NCBI RefSeq assembly: GCF_034190915.1
Contig: NW_026947486.1
Location: 18,006,001 to 18,070,000, forward strand
DNA length: 64,000 nucleotides
Reading direction: 5' to 3'
Source of the DNA: Cavia porcellus
Lineage: Eukaryota > Chordata > Mammalia > Rodentia > Caviidae
Shown: one piece after another, positions 33,017 to 40,688 of the stretch
Numbering within the stretch: position 1 is the stretch's first letter
Layout: each line of letters opens with the position of its first letter
The notes under the pieces: model-generated
What the model was told of the DNA's origin: nothing
The model's input: the letters and a program-made list of their open reading frames with translations, nothing else
Databases searched by the model: none
Made by a program: the position numbers and the translations under genes

Positions 33017-33030
33017 TCTCCCCCTTTTTT
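33017..33030 (-). promoter_or_regulatory. Polypurine tract (plus-strand primer)
   Basis: The minus strand reads AAAAAAGGGGGAGA directly before the 3' LTR. RNase H spares this tract so that it primes plus-strand DNA. Its position and purity are exactly as expected. Confidence 0.95.
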
Positions 33031-33428
33031 CTTTATTAAAGGCGGTGGATCTAAGGGTCCCTCCAAGGTATGATGTTGTTAGATACCTGGGAGTGGGCCT
33101 ACTTTGTAGGCCACGGCATGAGAGAATGTAGAGGTCTATACCCCGCTGTGCATCACCTCATTTCGATGCATATCCTCACGCTAGGACCATGCTTGAGGTG
33201 AGTGGTTCATTTTTTCGCAGGGCCAGGCTTTTGTGAACCGAACCTGGATGCATATAGACATTCATTCCTGCCTTCCCCCCAGCTTTGGGGCGGGTGGCAC
33301 TGCAGTACCCTTGGTCTCGCATCTCAATGCCAACAACTTAGCTCCATGAGAGGACCCTAATAGAGTGGGGTCTGTCTTAGGTTGGTCGGGAGAGCCCCTC
33401 CCGCCTTACCCGTCATTGACTCCATCAC
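33031..33428 (-). other. Noncoding remainder of the env/3' region
   Basis: Nearly 400 bp between the last env-like codons and the polypurine tract has no long frame and no recognisable transmembrane-subunit motif. It may be residual 3' env/untranslated sequence or a deletion scar fixed in this lineage. Confidence 0.55.
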
Positions 33429-33948
33429 TCATCTCCTCGGGGAAGAAGGATGCCATCCAGAGGCACCTGTCTTTCTCGGTCCCCAACTGATGCTTTCCTC
33501 AGTAAACATGATCCAGTTGGGCAGCGAGGAAGCATTTGGGGGCTTAAAGGTGGAGAAAACCACCATATCATTAGAGAGGGGCACAGTGATATTGAACTCA
33601 TGGGAAGTAATCGGGGCATCAGGAAGGCATGGCAATCTAGCTGTACAGTTGTGGGCATAGGTTTGCGGGAGGGTTGGAGATGTAACTGAAACAATGGACA
33701 GGGCTGGGGGATGTAGCCCCCCATACTATTTCAGCATAAGCACCGTTAATCAGCAGTAGTACCGCCAGGCATATTTTATGCCAGTTGACAGGGCGCGGTG
33801 CATGAGCAAACAAGAAGGCGCTCCGTCCCAGGCAGACCCCAAAGAGGAATACCAGAGTATACATTACCACACCCAGCAGTAGGTGGTTCGGTGCCTTGGC
33901 TAGGGTGTCATTGTTCTCCTTCTGCGTTGTCAAGTTGGTCCTTAGCAT
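33429..33948 (-). pseudogene. env: env, truncated and frameshifted
   Basis: An env-like frame starts at 33948, overlapping the end of pol by about 40 bases in another frame, as in related viruses. Its first 103 codons include two hydrophobic stretches, the second (about residues 57-70, ending GAYA) resembling a signal peptide. It stops at TAG 33639-33637. Surface-glycoprotein-like sequence with two N-glycosylation sequons (NIT, NAS) goes on in a different frame down to about 33429. No fusion peptide, transmembrane subunit or membrane anchor was found before the LTR, so about half or more of a normal env is missing. It cannot make a functional envelope; a short secreted or membrane peptide is possible but unproven. 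Confidence 0.75.
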
Positions 33949-36529
33949 TATGGTCCCCTTCTCCTTTTTCTTCCTTTGTGGGGCTTGGAGTCTTTCTTAT
34001 CAATCGCTCCGGTACCCACAGTGGTTCCTTTTCCTGTGGGGACACACAAACCGCGCCTCGGTTCCAGCTGACCACTGGATCCGGGCCCATCCACTGTCCC
34101 GTTAGGACATCCTTCCACTTTACCCATCCTTTGTTGGCGGGAGAAGGGCTACAATGCTCCATCGCCGGGGAGCGATCATTGCAGTTTTGATTCAAAAAAT
34201 TATATGTAAACAGTGCCATGGATAGTCTTGCTTTTGGGGTCAGGCTGTGGCCTATTCCCCCTTTTTGTTTTGTTAAGATGTTTTTGAGGGTTTTATGGGC
34301 TCTCTCAATGATGCCCTGTCCTTGTGGGTTATAGGGGATTCCATGTTTTAACTGGACTTGCATGGTTTCACAAAATTTTGCAAAAGATTTCCCAGTGTAT
34401 GCTGGGCCATTGTCTGTTTTGAGATGTCTGGGTTTTCCCCAGGCTGCCCATGCTGCCAGGCAGTGGTTAATCACATTAGACACCTTTTCCCCTGTTTCCG
34501 CTGACGCAAAGATTATATGAGAGCAGGTGTCTATGGAGACATGAACATACTTTAGAGAACCAAACTCTGCCACATGAGTGACATCCATCTGCCAAATGTC
34601 GCCGGGGGTCAACCCCCTAGGGTTAACTCCGACTGACACTACAGGCGAATGGGTGTCACATGAGCCACAGAGTCGCACAATGTCGCGTGCATCTGCTCTG
34701 GGGATATGGAATGTATTGGCAAGAGTCCTGGCATTAACATGAAATTTGTCATGAAATTGACGGGCTTGTTCCAGTGGGGACAGTATATTGAGAATCCATA
34801 GCGGGCGAGTAGCCGCATCCGCGGCCGCATTGCTCTGCACCATGGGCCCCGGTAGGTGCGTATGTGCTCTTATATGAGTGATAAACACTTTATGGTGTCT
34901 ACTCGTGAGCAATGCCTGGATAGATAAGAACAAGTTTGTTACTTTAGAGGTTGGCTTGATTGGGCCCGCAGTTTCCAGGACCTGTAGGGCATTAACAACA
35001 TATTTCGAATCAGAAACAATATTGAGGGCCTCTGAAAATTTTTGGAGAACTGTTTGTACAATCAACAACTCTACCACCTGTGGTTGATCTGGTTCAAACT
35101 GTATGGTAACCGGAGACTTACCTGAGACTACATAGGCCCCTATCCCGGTTTTCGACCCATCAGTATAGATAGTTGTTGCATGAGCAAGAGGTGCGGAGGC
35201 GGTGATCTTTGGGAATATCACCGGATGTTGAGTAACAAACTGTAGTATGGGGTCCTTAGGAAATTGATTATCTATATCCCCGGGGAACACGCATCTCAAG
35301 ATGGTCCAAGTATCCAGGCAGGCGGTCAGGGTCTTTATCTGAGAAGCAGTATAGGGCACCCAAATGGCATAAGGCGGGGAACCAAGATGTTGGATCGCTC
35401 TACTGTGCGCCTCCAATGCCAGAGAAGCAACTGATTCCGGGTAGTGTTCAATGACCTTGGCAGGTGAGACCTTAGGGTGCACCCACAGGAGTGGTCCCTT
35501 TTGCCAAATCACCGCCGTGGGCTGACATCTGGTCTGCAGCAAGCAGATTTCGAAAGGCTGTCCTGGGTCAATCCTCTGTAAAGTAGCTCTACTTATGGCC
35601 TTTTCAACCCTCTCTAAGGCAACCCTGGCCTCTGGGGTGAACTCTCTGGGGGAGGCAATGTCCGGGTCCCCCTTCAAGAGATCAAACAGAGGCTTTAAGT
35701 CAGAATTGGAGACATGTAAGTAAGGTCTGACCCAGTTTATATCTCCTAATAACTTCTGCATGTCATTTAAAGTGGTGAGATTATCCGTTCTGATGGTTAC
35801 CTTCTGCGGAGAAACCAGAGTAGAGGAGAGTTTGGCACCCAAGTAGGTCACCACTTCTCCCCCTTGAATCTTGTCAGGGGCAATGTTCAAGTTAGCCTTT
35901 CTCAGGGCCTTGACCAGTTGGCCTAACATATCTTCTAACATTTTTGTTTCCTTTGCACTGATAAGCAGGTCATCCATATAATGAACGCATCTAATCTTGG
36001 GGAAGGCTTTTCGTATAGGGGTCAGCAAGGAATCCAAATAGATTTGACACATAGAGGGACTGTTGGCCATACCCTGAGGTAGGACCACCCATTCGTATCT
36101 GAGATCAGGGCTCTCCTGGTTAACCGTGGGCAGGGTGAAGGCAAATCGATGGGTGTCTTCCGGATGCAGGGGAATAGAGAAAAAACAATCCTTAAGGTCT
36201 ATGACATAGACTGGCCAATGTCTTGGGATCGCTGAGAGTGCCGGAAGCCCCCTTTGAACTGCCCCTAAGGGTTGCATCTGCGCATTGATCGCTCTCAAAT
36301 CATGGAGCAGCCTCCATCTGCCTGATTTCTTCCTGATGACAAAAATGGGGGTATTCCATGGGGAAGTCGATGGCTTTAAGTGTCCAGTTTGAAGCTGGGT
36401 TTTTATTATTTCCGTTAGTGCTGAGAGCTTCTCCTTGGGCAGGGGCCACTGAGGTACCCAAACTGGACTTGGGGACTTCCAAGTGATTTTAATCGGGGTG
36501 GGTAGGAGAACTTCTTCAGTGGCCCCTAG
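33908..36529 (-). CDS. pol: pol: reverse transcriptase, RNase H, integrase (open)
   Basis: The frame is open from the pro-pol slip site (36535-36529) to the stop at 33908, about 873 codons. It is normally reached by -1 frameshifting, not from its own start. Reverse transcriptase: LPQGMANSPSMCQIYL and the catalytic HYMDDLLIS (YMDD at about residues 184-187 from the slip). RNase H: IYTDGSKTGIGAY and VSDSKYVVNAL. Integrase: an H-X3-H-X23-C-X2-C zinc module ending RLCGSC, then a D,D-35-E catalytic set (DVTHV; KTDNGPAY; GIIERAH). The C-terminal DNA-binding part has WVPERLIRK. All key residues are present and no stop or frameshift was seen. It would copy the RNA genome into DNA and insert it. Confidence 0.95.
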   Translation of the reverse strand, partial: LGATEEVLLPTPIKITWKSPSPVWVPQWPLPKEKLSALTEIIKTQLQTGHLKPSTSPWNTPIFVIRKKSGRWRLLHDLRAINAQMQPLGAVQRGLPALSAIPRHWPVYVIDLKDCFFSIPLHPEDTHRFAFTLPTVNQESPDLRYEWVVLPQGMANSPSMCQIYLDSLLTPIRKAFPKIRCVHYMDDLLISAKETKMLEDMLGQLVKALRKANLNIAPDKIQGGEVVTYLGAKLSSTLVSPQKVTIRTDNLTTLNDMQKLLGDINWVRPYLHVSNSDLKPLFDLLKGDPDIASPREFTPEARVALERVEKAISRATLQRIDPGQPFEICLLQTRCQPTAVIWQKGPLLWVHPKVSPAKVIEHYPESVASLALEAHSRAIQHLGSPPYAIWVPYTASQIKTLTACLDTWTILRCVFPGDIDNQFPKDPILQFVTQHPVIFPKITASAPLAHATTIYTDGSKTGIGAYVVSGKSPVTIQFEPDQPQVVELLIVQTVLQKFSEALNIVSDSKYVVNALQVLETAGPIKPTSKVTNLFLSIQALLTSRHHKVFITHIRAHTHLPGPMVQSNAAADAATRPLWILNILSPLEQARQFHDKFHVNARTLANTFHIPRADARDIVRLCGSCDTHSPVVSVGVNPRGLTPGDIWQMDVTHVAEFGSLKYVHVSIDTCSHIIFASAETGEKVSNVINHCLAAWAAWGKPRHLKTDNGPAYTGKSFAKFCETMQVQLKHGIPYNPQGQGIIERAHKTLKNILTKQKGGIGHSLTPKARLSMALFTYNFLNQNCNDRSPAMEHCSPSPANKGWVKWKDVLTGQWMGPDPVVSWNRGAVCVSPQEKEPLWVPERLIRKTPSPTKEEKGEGDHNAKDQLDNAEGEQ

Positions 36530-37425
36530 AAAAAACCCAGGCCATGTCTGCCTTCCTTCTTCTCCATAGGTACAGGGGAAGTCTGGCCCTGTAGGGCAGA
36601 GCCCAAGCCCTTGCCGGGGATATACCCTTGATTCTTAAGCATGCCCTTGGCCTGAGGAGAACAATTGGATGTAAGGGTGACGTCCATCTGGGTAAGGATG
36701 TCTCTCCCCCACAGAGACACTGGCAGTTGTAGGACAAAAGGCTGGAAATGACCCTGGTGGCCTTCCTCATCACACCAAGGCAGGGTTATGGCGCTAACCT
36801 GAGGAGCTGTCACCATCCCTAACCCTTGAAGTGTGTTGTCTGCTGTATTTGTGGGCCAACTAGAGGGCCAGTCCTTCTTAGAGATGATAGACCGATCGGC
36901 CCCAGTGTCCAAAAGCCCTGTAATTTTTCTCCCATTTATTCTCAATGATAACATGGGTCTTTTGTCAAGTGTCAAATGCAGCCCTTCGAAAATCCCCGAC
37001 CCCGCGCCTGGTCCCCTACCGCCCCTGATCCTCTGCTGAGAGAGGAATTTTCCGTGAAGGCTGGGGAGCAACAAAAGCTGCGCTATCTTATCTCCCTCGT
37101 TAATGACCAGAGTTCCGTTAGGGGATCGGACCAGAATTTTTATGCGGCCTGTGTAGTCAGAATCAATGACTCCGGGGACAACAATGAGACCTTGCAGGGC
37201 AGCTGAAGCTCTACCCAACACCAGTCCAACTGTCCCCTCAGGCAGCGGTCCACAACACGGGGTTTCTACGATTTGGGTACCCAATTCAGGCGTTAGTATG
37301 AGTCTGGTGGTGGCACAGAGGTCCAGTCCTCCCGAGCCGAGCGTGGCTCTTGTGAGGTTTGGCTGTCTCGAGGGGACATCCTCAGGGTCCGGGGGCCCAC
37401 TCCTTGGAGGGGCCCCCTCTGGCCG
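36526..37425 (-). CDS. pro: pro: dUTPase-protease with G-patch (open)
   Basis: About 299 codons are open from the gag-pro slip site to TAG at 36528-36526. The N-terminal half is a dUTPase: GGLDLCATTRLIL, a central GLIVVPGVIDSDYTG motif and NEGDKIAQLLLLP. The C-terminal half is a retroviral aspartic protease with LLDTGADRSII, ending in a glycine-rich G-patch (GYIPGKGLGSALQG). This dUTPase-protease-G-patch order is a hallmark of betaretroviruses. The protein is made as a gag-pro fusion by -1 frameshifting; it has no ATG of its own near the start. dUTPase limits uracil in viral DNA, and protease matures gag. The RSG-type dUTPase motif reads GRAS, a minor variant. Confidence 0.94.
   Translation of the reverse strand, partial: RPEGAPPRSGPPDPEDVPSRQPNLTRATLGSGGLDLCATTRLILTPELGTQIVETPCCGPLPEGTVGLVLGRASAALQGLIVVPGVIDSDYTGRIKILVRSPNGTLVINEGDKIAQLLLLPSLHGKFLSQQRIRGGRGPGAGSGIFEGLHLTLDKRPMLSLRINGRKITGLLDTGADRSIISKKDWPSSWPTNTADNTLQGLGMVTAPQVSAITLPWCDEEGHQGHFQPFVLQLPVSLWGRDILTQMDVTLTSNCSPQAKGMLKNQGYIPGKGLGSALQGQTSPVPMEKKEGRHGLGFF
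36529..36535 (-). promoter_or_regulatory. pro-pol -1 ribosomal frameshift site (T TTT TTC)
   Basis: The minus strand reads TTTTTTC immediately before the pro stop codon TAG. In the pro frame it is split T-TTT-TTC, the X-XXY-YYZ slippery pattern. Slipping back one base joins pro to an open pol frame with no intervening stop. Confidence 0.93.
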
Positions 37426-39140
37426 TTTTTTGTCTCTGATAGCTGTCTGCCACTCAAGCGGTTTCCGTCACTATCAAAGATGGAACGACAGTCCTCAGCA
37501 CGGTGAGCTCCTTTCCGGCAGCGCCTGCAAATCTCCCCTCCCCCTTGGACGGATCCGCCGGAGTGATTCCTTTGGGGGCACTCACGCTTCAGATGCCCTA
37601 GCTTTCCGCAAGTGAAGCAGGCGCCTCCTTGGGGCCTCTCTCTGGCCTTTATTTTGTTATTGGTAGCCGCTGCGAGCAGGGCGGCCACACCTGCGTTGGA
37701 AAGGGGGCCCCCTATCTCCCTGCAAATTCTTATCCAGGTGTTTAAGTCCTTGTTCTTATGTGGTGCGATTGCTGCCCTGCATTCTTTAGTACATTGTTCG
37801 AAAATCAGTTGCTTGACCAGTGGTAGAGCTGTCTCCTTACTAGGGAAAATCTTTTCTGCTGCATCTTGCATTCTAGCCACAAAATCTACAAATGGTTCTG
37901 CGGTGCCTTGAACTACCTTAGAGAGGCATGCGGATGCGGTCCCAGAGCCGCTTACCTGTTTCCAGGCTCGCATTCCAATAGTATTGATCTGCTCGTAGAC
38001 TGCACTGGGGTACTGCGTTTGATCTTCAGCATATTGCCCCTCCCCCGTTAACATGTCTCTGCTCCATCCCCTATGACCCCCGGCAGCATTCCTCTCTGCC
38101 TGTTCTGCTGCGTACTCAGCATACCAAGCCCTCCAATCCAGATAGCTGCCAGCTGGAAGGCAGGCCTTAGCCAATTGGGCCCAATCCCCAGGCGTAAGGG
38201 GAATAGAGCAGAGATTTTCTAGTATTGCCACCGTGTATGGAGCTTCGGGGCCAAAAGTCGTGACCGCGCTTTTCAACTCTTTTATCTGCTTAAGGTCAAA
38301 AGGCTCCCACACATTCCTACCCTGGCCTGGGGCAACTTGTATGGGGTACACTCCATAGGGGCCCACGTCTATCCCTGGTTCCGGCATCCTTGGTCCCGCC
38401 CACCATTTAGAACGCCAGAGCGAGCCATGGAAGTATCTTGAACCCCGAGGCGGCTCAGCATAGGACGGTGGCGATGGGCGGGGACCGATAGTAGCCGCCA
38501 GTCTCCTAACCTCACTCTGCGCCCCCTGGTGGCACAGTTCCTCACGGCGCACCGCCTCCGGAAATAGGTCCCAAGGTGGGGCCGAAGGTAATTTCTCCTG
38601 TCGCCAGCAGGGGTCAGCAGAGGGCTTCTCTTTTTCTCCCTCCGCGTCCCCCATTGAGATGGCGCGGAGCTCGTGTCGGAGACCCCCGTAGATGCTTTTC
38701 CTGGACTGTGCTTCTTCATAATAGGAATCAGACGAGTCCGATTCCTCCCCCCTGGGGTCTTCCTCCCGAAGGGAACCTTCCCTAGAGTTTTCAGCTTTCG
38801 CCCGTTCGAAGGCTTCTCTCACCTCTTCGATACCTGCACCATGGACAGCGGGCGGGAAACCCTCGTTTTCCTTCTCTAAGCAGGTATGTATCATCTCCCA
38901 CAAGGGGCGAACGGAAGGGGATAAGTCCCCGCCGAGCTCGGCAGAGGCCAGATCCCCCCCCAACCTCTCCCATGAAGGCAAAGTCAAACGTCCCGTGGGT
39001 AGGAACCACGGGGCTATCCGGTCAATCTCGGCAATAAACAGCTCGAGAGTGGCACGACTTACCCCAAGATCTTTTGTTTTTAACAGTCTCTTAAGGGCCT
39101 TGGCTAAATCCCCAGCCTCTTTGCTCGGTAATTGGCCCAT
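37293..39140 (-). CDS. gag: gag polyprotein, 615 aa (open)
   Basis: The polyprotein forms the virus particle. The start at 39140 has an A at -3 and G at +4, and MGQ gives an N-terminal glycine fit for myristoylation and membrane targeting. Residues 1-100 are matrix-like. Late-budding motifs PSAP (about 185-188) and PPSY (about 224-227) follow. Capsid begins near 300 (PYTVAILENL), with the major homology region at about 411-430 (QGTAEPFVDFVARMQDAAEK). Nucleocapsid has two CCHC zinc knuckles, CFTCGKLGHLKREC (508-521) and CRRCRKGAHRAEDC (538-551). The last 44 codons overlap pro. The full frame is uninterrupted, which is rare for an endogenous copy. Both budding motifs are retained although env is lost, suggesting loss of env is recent. 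Confidence 0.95.
   Translation of the reverse strand: MGQLPSKEAGDLAKALKRLLKTKDLGVSRATLELFIAEIDRIAPWFLPTGRLTLPSWERLGGDLASAELGGDLSPSVRPLWEMIHTCLEKENEGFPPAVHGAGIEEVREAFERAKAENSREGSLREEDPRGEESDSSDSYYEEAQSRKSIYGGLRHELRAISMGDAEGEKEKPSADPCWRQEKLPSAPPWDLFPEAVRREELCHQGAQSEVRRLAATIGPRPSPPSYAEPPRGSRYFHGSLWRSKWWAGPRMPEPGIDVGPYGVYPIQVAPGQGRNVWEPFDLKQIKELKSAVTTFGPEAPYTVAILENLCSIPLTPGDWAQLAKACLPAGSYLDWRAWYAEYAAEQAERNAAGGHRGWSRDMLTGEGQYAEDQTQYPSAVYEQINTIGMRAWKQVSGSGTASACLSKVVQGTAEPFVDFVARMQDAAEKIFPSKETALPLVKQLIFEQCTKECRAAIAPHKNKDLNTWIRICREIGGPLSNAGVAALLAAATNNKIKARERPQGGACFTCGKLGHLKRECPQRNHSGGSVQGGGEICRRCRKGAHRAEDCRSIFDSDGNRLSGRQLSETKNGQRGPLQGVGPRTLRMSPRDSQTSQEPRSAREDWTSVPPPDSY
37425..37431 (-). promoter_or_regulatory. 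gag-pro -1 ribosomal frameshift site (A AAA AAC)
   Basis: The minus strand reads AAAAAAC in the correct gag phase (ACA-AAA-AAC-GGC). The same heptamer is used by mouse mammary tumour virus at gag-pro. Seven bases downstream GGGGGCCC can pair with GGGCCCCC eleven bases later, a strong GC hairpin suited to stimulating slippage. Slipping gives an open dUTPase frame. Confidence 0.94.
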
Positions 39141-39266
39141 ATTCTATCAAAAGATACCCTCGGGTGGCTAAGATCTGCTCACCTCGATACCTGGCGTATG
39201 TACACCAGGGGAGTTAAGAAACTTGCCCTGTAGGTGCGCGCCACCCAGGGCCCAGGCGTACTCCCA

Positions 39267-39275
39267 ACTTACCTG
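39267..39275 (-). promoter_or_regulatory. Major splice donor in the proviral leader
   Basis: The minus strand reads CAG/GTAAGT, a perfect consensus donor, between the primer site and gag. In simple retroviruses such a donor makes the spliced env mRNA. The acceptor was not located. Confidence 0.7.
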
Positions 39276-39340
39276 GCCGACGACCGCTGCCGTGTGGTAA
39301 GCCAAAAGCGGTCTGTCTCTGCAGTACGGGGGTGATCAGC

Positions 39341-39358
39341 TCCCCGTACGGGCCACCA
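39341..39358 (-). promoter_or_regulatory. Primer-binding site matching tRNA-Ile
   Basis: The minus strand has TGGTGGCCCGTACGGGGA, three bases (TTT) after the LTR end. The plus strand, TCCCCGTACGGGCCACCA, is the 3' end of a vertebrate tRNA-Ile (AAU-type T-arm/acceptor plus CCA) as I recall it, with 18 of 18 matching. The tRNA primes minus-strand DNA synthesis. Betaretroviruses usually use tRNA-Lys, so this choice is unusual. Confidence 0.85.
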
Positions 39359-39361
39359 AAA

Positions 39362-39806
39362 TGCGCCGCGCGGCCTCTGAACCCCCGACCGGCAGGGGAA
39401 CTGACTCACACGACACACCAGAATGCAGAGACAGAGGTCGCGTTTATTGACTCTCCACACAGGTCGTCCCCGGAACGTTCCTCCCTGATCGGACTCTCCA
39501 GTGGGGCTCTCTCTGTTGAGTAACCCCGCGTAGTCCTCCACTCTCTATGGTCTGCGTGTCTTCTCTTTTTCTCTACCTCCTGCTCTGTCCTTATATCTAT
39601 AGTCCTGTCCTATAGGGTAACAAGGCGTGGCAAAGTCTGATTGGGGGACATCAGCTGTAGCTAGGCAGAAGCTGAGGGTAAGAATACGGAAGTAGGAAAC
39701 GGGCGCCATCTTGGCATCATTCGATGGGAGGGGTAATCTACTGAAGGCTTCGCTCTTTCCTACAGGCCTCATCTGCTTAGGCAGGTCCTCTGGCTCGGCT
39801 CCCGAC

Positions 39807-39807
<1 letters not shown>
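39362..39807 (-). promoter_or_regulatory. 5' LTR of young provirus (446 bp; promoter)
   Basis: On the minus strand U3 starts at 39807 (TGTCGGGAGCCG). It contains a YY1-like CCAAGATGGCGCC (complement of 39703-39715), a CCAAT box (39644-39640) and a GATATAAGG TATA-like box (39598-39590), then R/U5 with AATAAA (39448-39443). It drives transcription leftward through gag. It is CpG-rich compared with its surroundings and thus a likely methylation target. It is identical by eye to the 3' LTR. Confidence 0.96.

Positions 39808-39855
<48 letters not shown>
39808..39855. repeat. (AT)n tract and right target duplication
   Basis: It begins with GATATA (39808-39813), the second target-duplication copy, and continues as pure AT into the resumed old ERV env at TTCCTAATGACACC. 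Confidence 0.92.
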
Positions 39856-39856
<1 letters not shown>

Positions 39857-40688
39857 CTAATGACACCATTTGGATACCATGCTGCTTATTTAGCCATTCA
39901 AATGAATGGCACAAGACCTGGTGATGTTAGTTCAAGTACAGAAGGTTTTTATACCCTAAATTCAGGTAGCTGTGCCTAAGGTTTTCACACACCTTAGATC
40001 TCCCATAACCAAAGATAATACTACTAAAGACCTGTCTCCACGTGTCCCAGACTTGTTATAATTGGTTAGTGGGACCCATGTTGTCCTTCAACAGGTCAAT
40101 CCAGCCCTGAGGGAAAACAACTGGCTCTTTGTGCCCCTCACTGCCCTACCCTATTGGTCTGTAGGACTAATTCCAAATGCCTCTTGATTTAATATCACCC
40201 GCTCTCTAGCAGACCTACTTCAAGATTCCCCAACCAAAATAATAGGAAATTCCACCTGATCCATAGGAAATGGAGGCTCTCTTAGTGTGTCAACTCGCTG
40301 TGCCTCTGTAACTCAGCTCAGTTCCTTGCTCCAGGATAGTGCTGGAACATTTTATATATGTTTTAATGGGGTATATCATGTGTTTTCCCCACAAACCATG
40401 GGCCTCTGTGGTGTTGCCTTCCAGGTGCCTAATTTCAACTTCTACTTGGGTGATCAAGGCCTCCTGCCTCTCTCAGAGTCATACATAAAATTAAACCCCA
40501 TGTTCCTGCCTATCTAGCCAGCATAACAATACTGGGAGTCCTAGCTATGTGGGGAACGGCCCTTGGATTGGGGCAAAGTCAATATGCACAGTTAAAACAA
40601 ATAATAGGAGAGTTTGAAAATGTACAAAGCTCTATTGACACCCTTCAGGAACAAATTGATTCTTTAGCCATGATTGTTTTTACAAAAC
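39856..40688 (+). pseudogene. env: Old ERV env, continued (surface C-terminus and transmembrane N-terminus)
   Basis: Readable stretches include CASVTQLSSLLQDSAGTFYI (about 40300) and a hydrophobic fusion-peptide-like run ITILGVLAMWGTALGLG (about 40525-40575). A heptad segment then reads FENVQSSIDTLQEQIDSLA (40610-40670), typical of class I ERV transmembrane subunits. Stops occur between pieces. It is cut by a MaLR LTR at 40689. Confidence 0.8.

Larger units (their letters stand above)
32571..39807 (-). mobile_element. Young class II (betaretrovirus-like) endogenous provirus
   Basis: A complete 7237-bp provirus lies on the minus strand: 5' LTR (39807-39362), tRNA-Ile primer site, leader with splice donor, gag, dUTPase-protease, pol, truncated env, polypurine tract and 3' LTR (33016-32571). 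The LTRs are the same length and show no difference by eye. The dUTPase fused to protease, the G-patch and two -1 frameshifts place it in the betaretrovirus/class II group. The TGTCGGGAGCCG LTR start and AAAAAAGGGGGAGA tract resemble intracisternal A-particle elements. It is GC-richer than its AT-rich surroundings. Gag, pro and pol appear undamaged; env is not, so an intracellular, reinfection-free life cycle is the best inference. Confidence 0.96.

Noticed and set aside
32490..33017. Open frames inside the provirus LTR, repeated at 39269-39772
   Set aside because: They are duplicated because the LTR is; they cross regulatory sequence and have no start context or known LTR-encoded protein.
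34878..38879. Plus-strand frames of 60-150 codons across the provirus
   Set aside because: Shadows of gag, pro and pol on the opposite strand.
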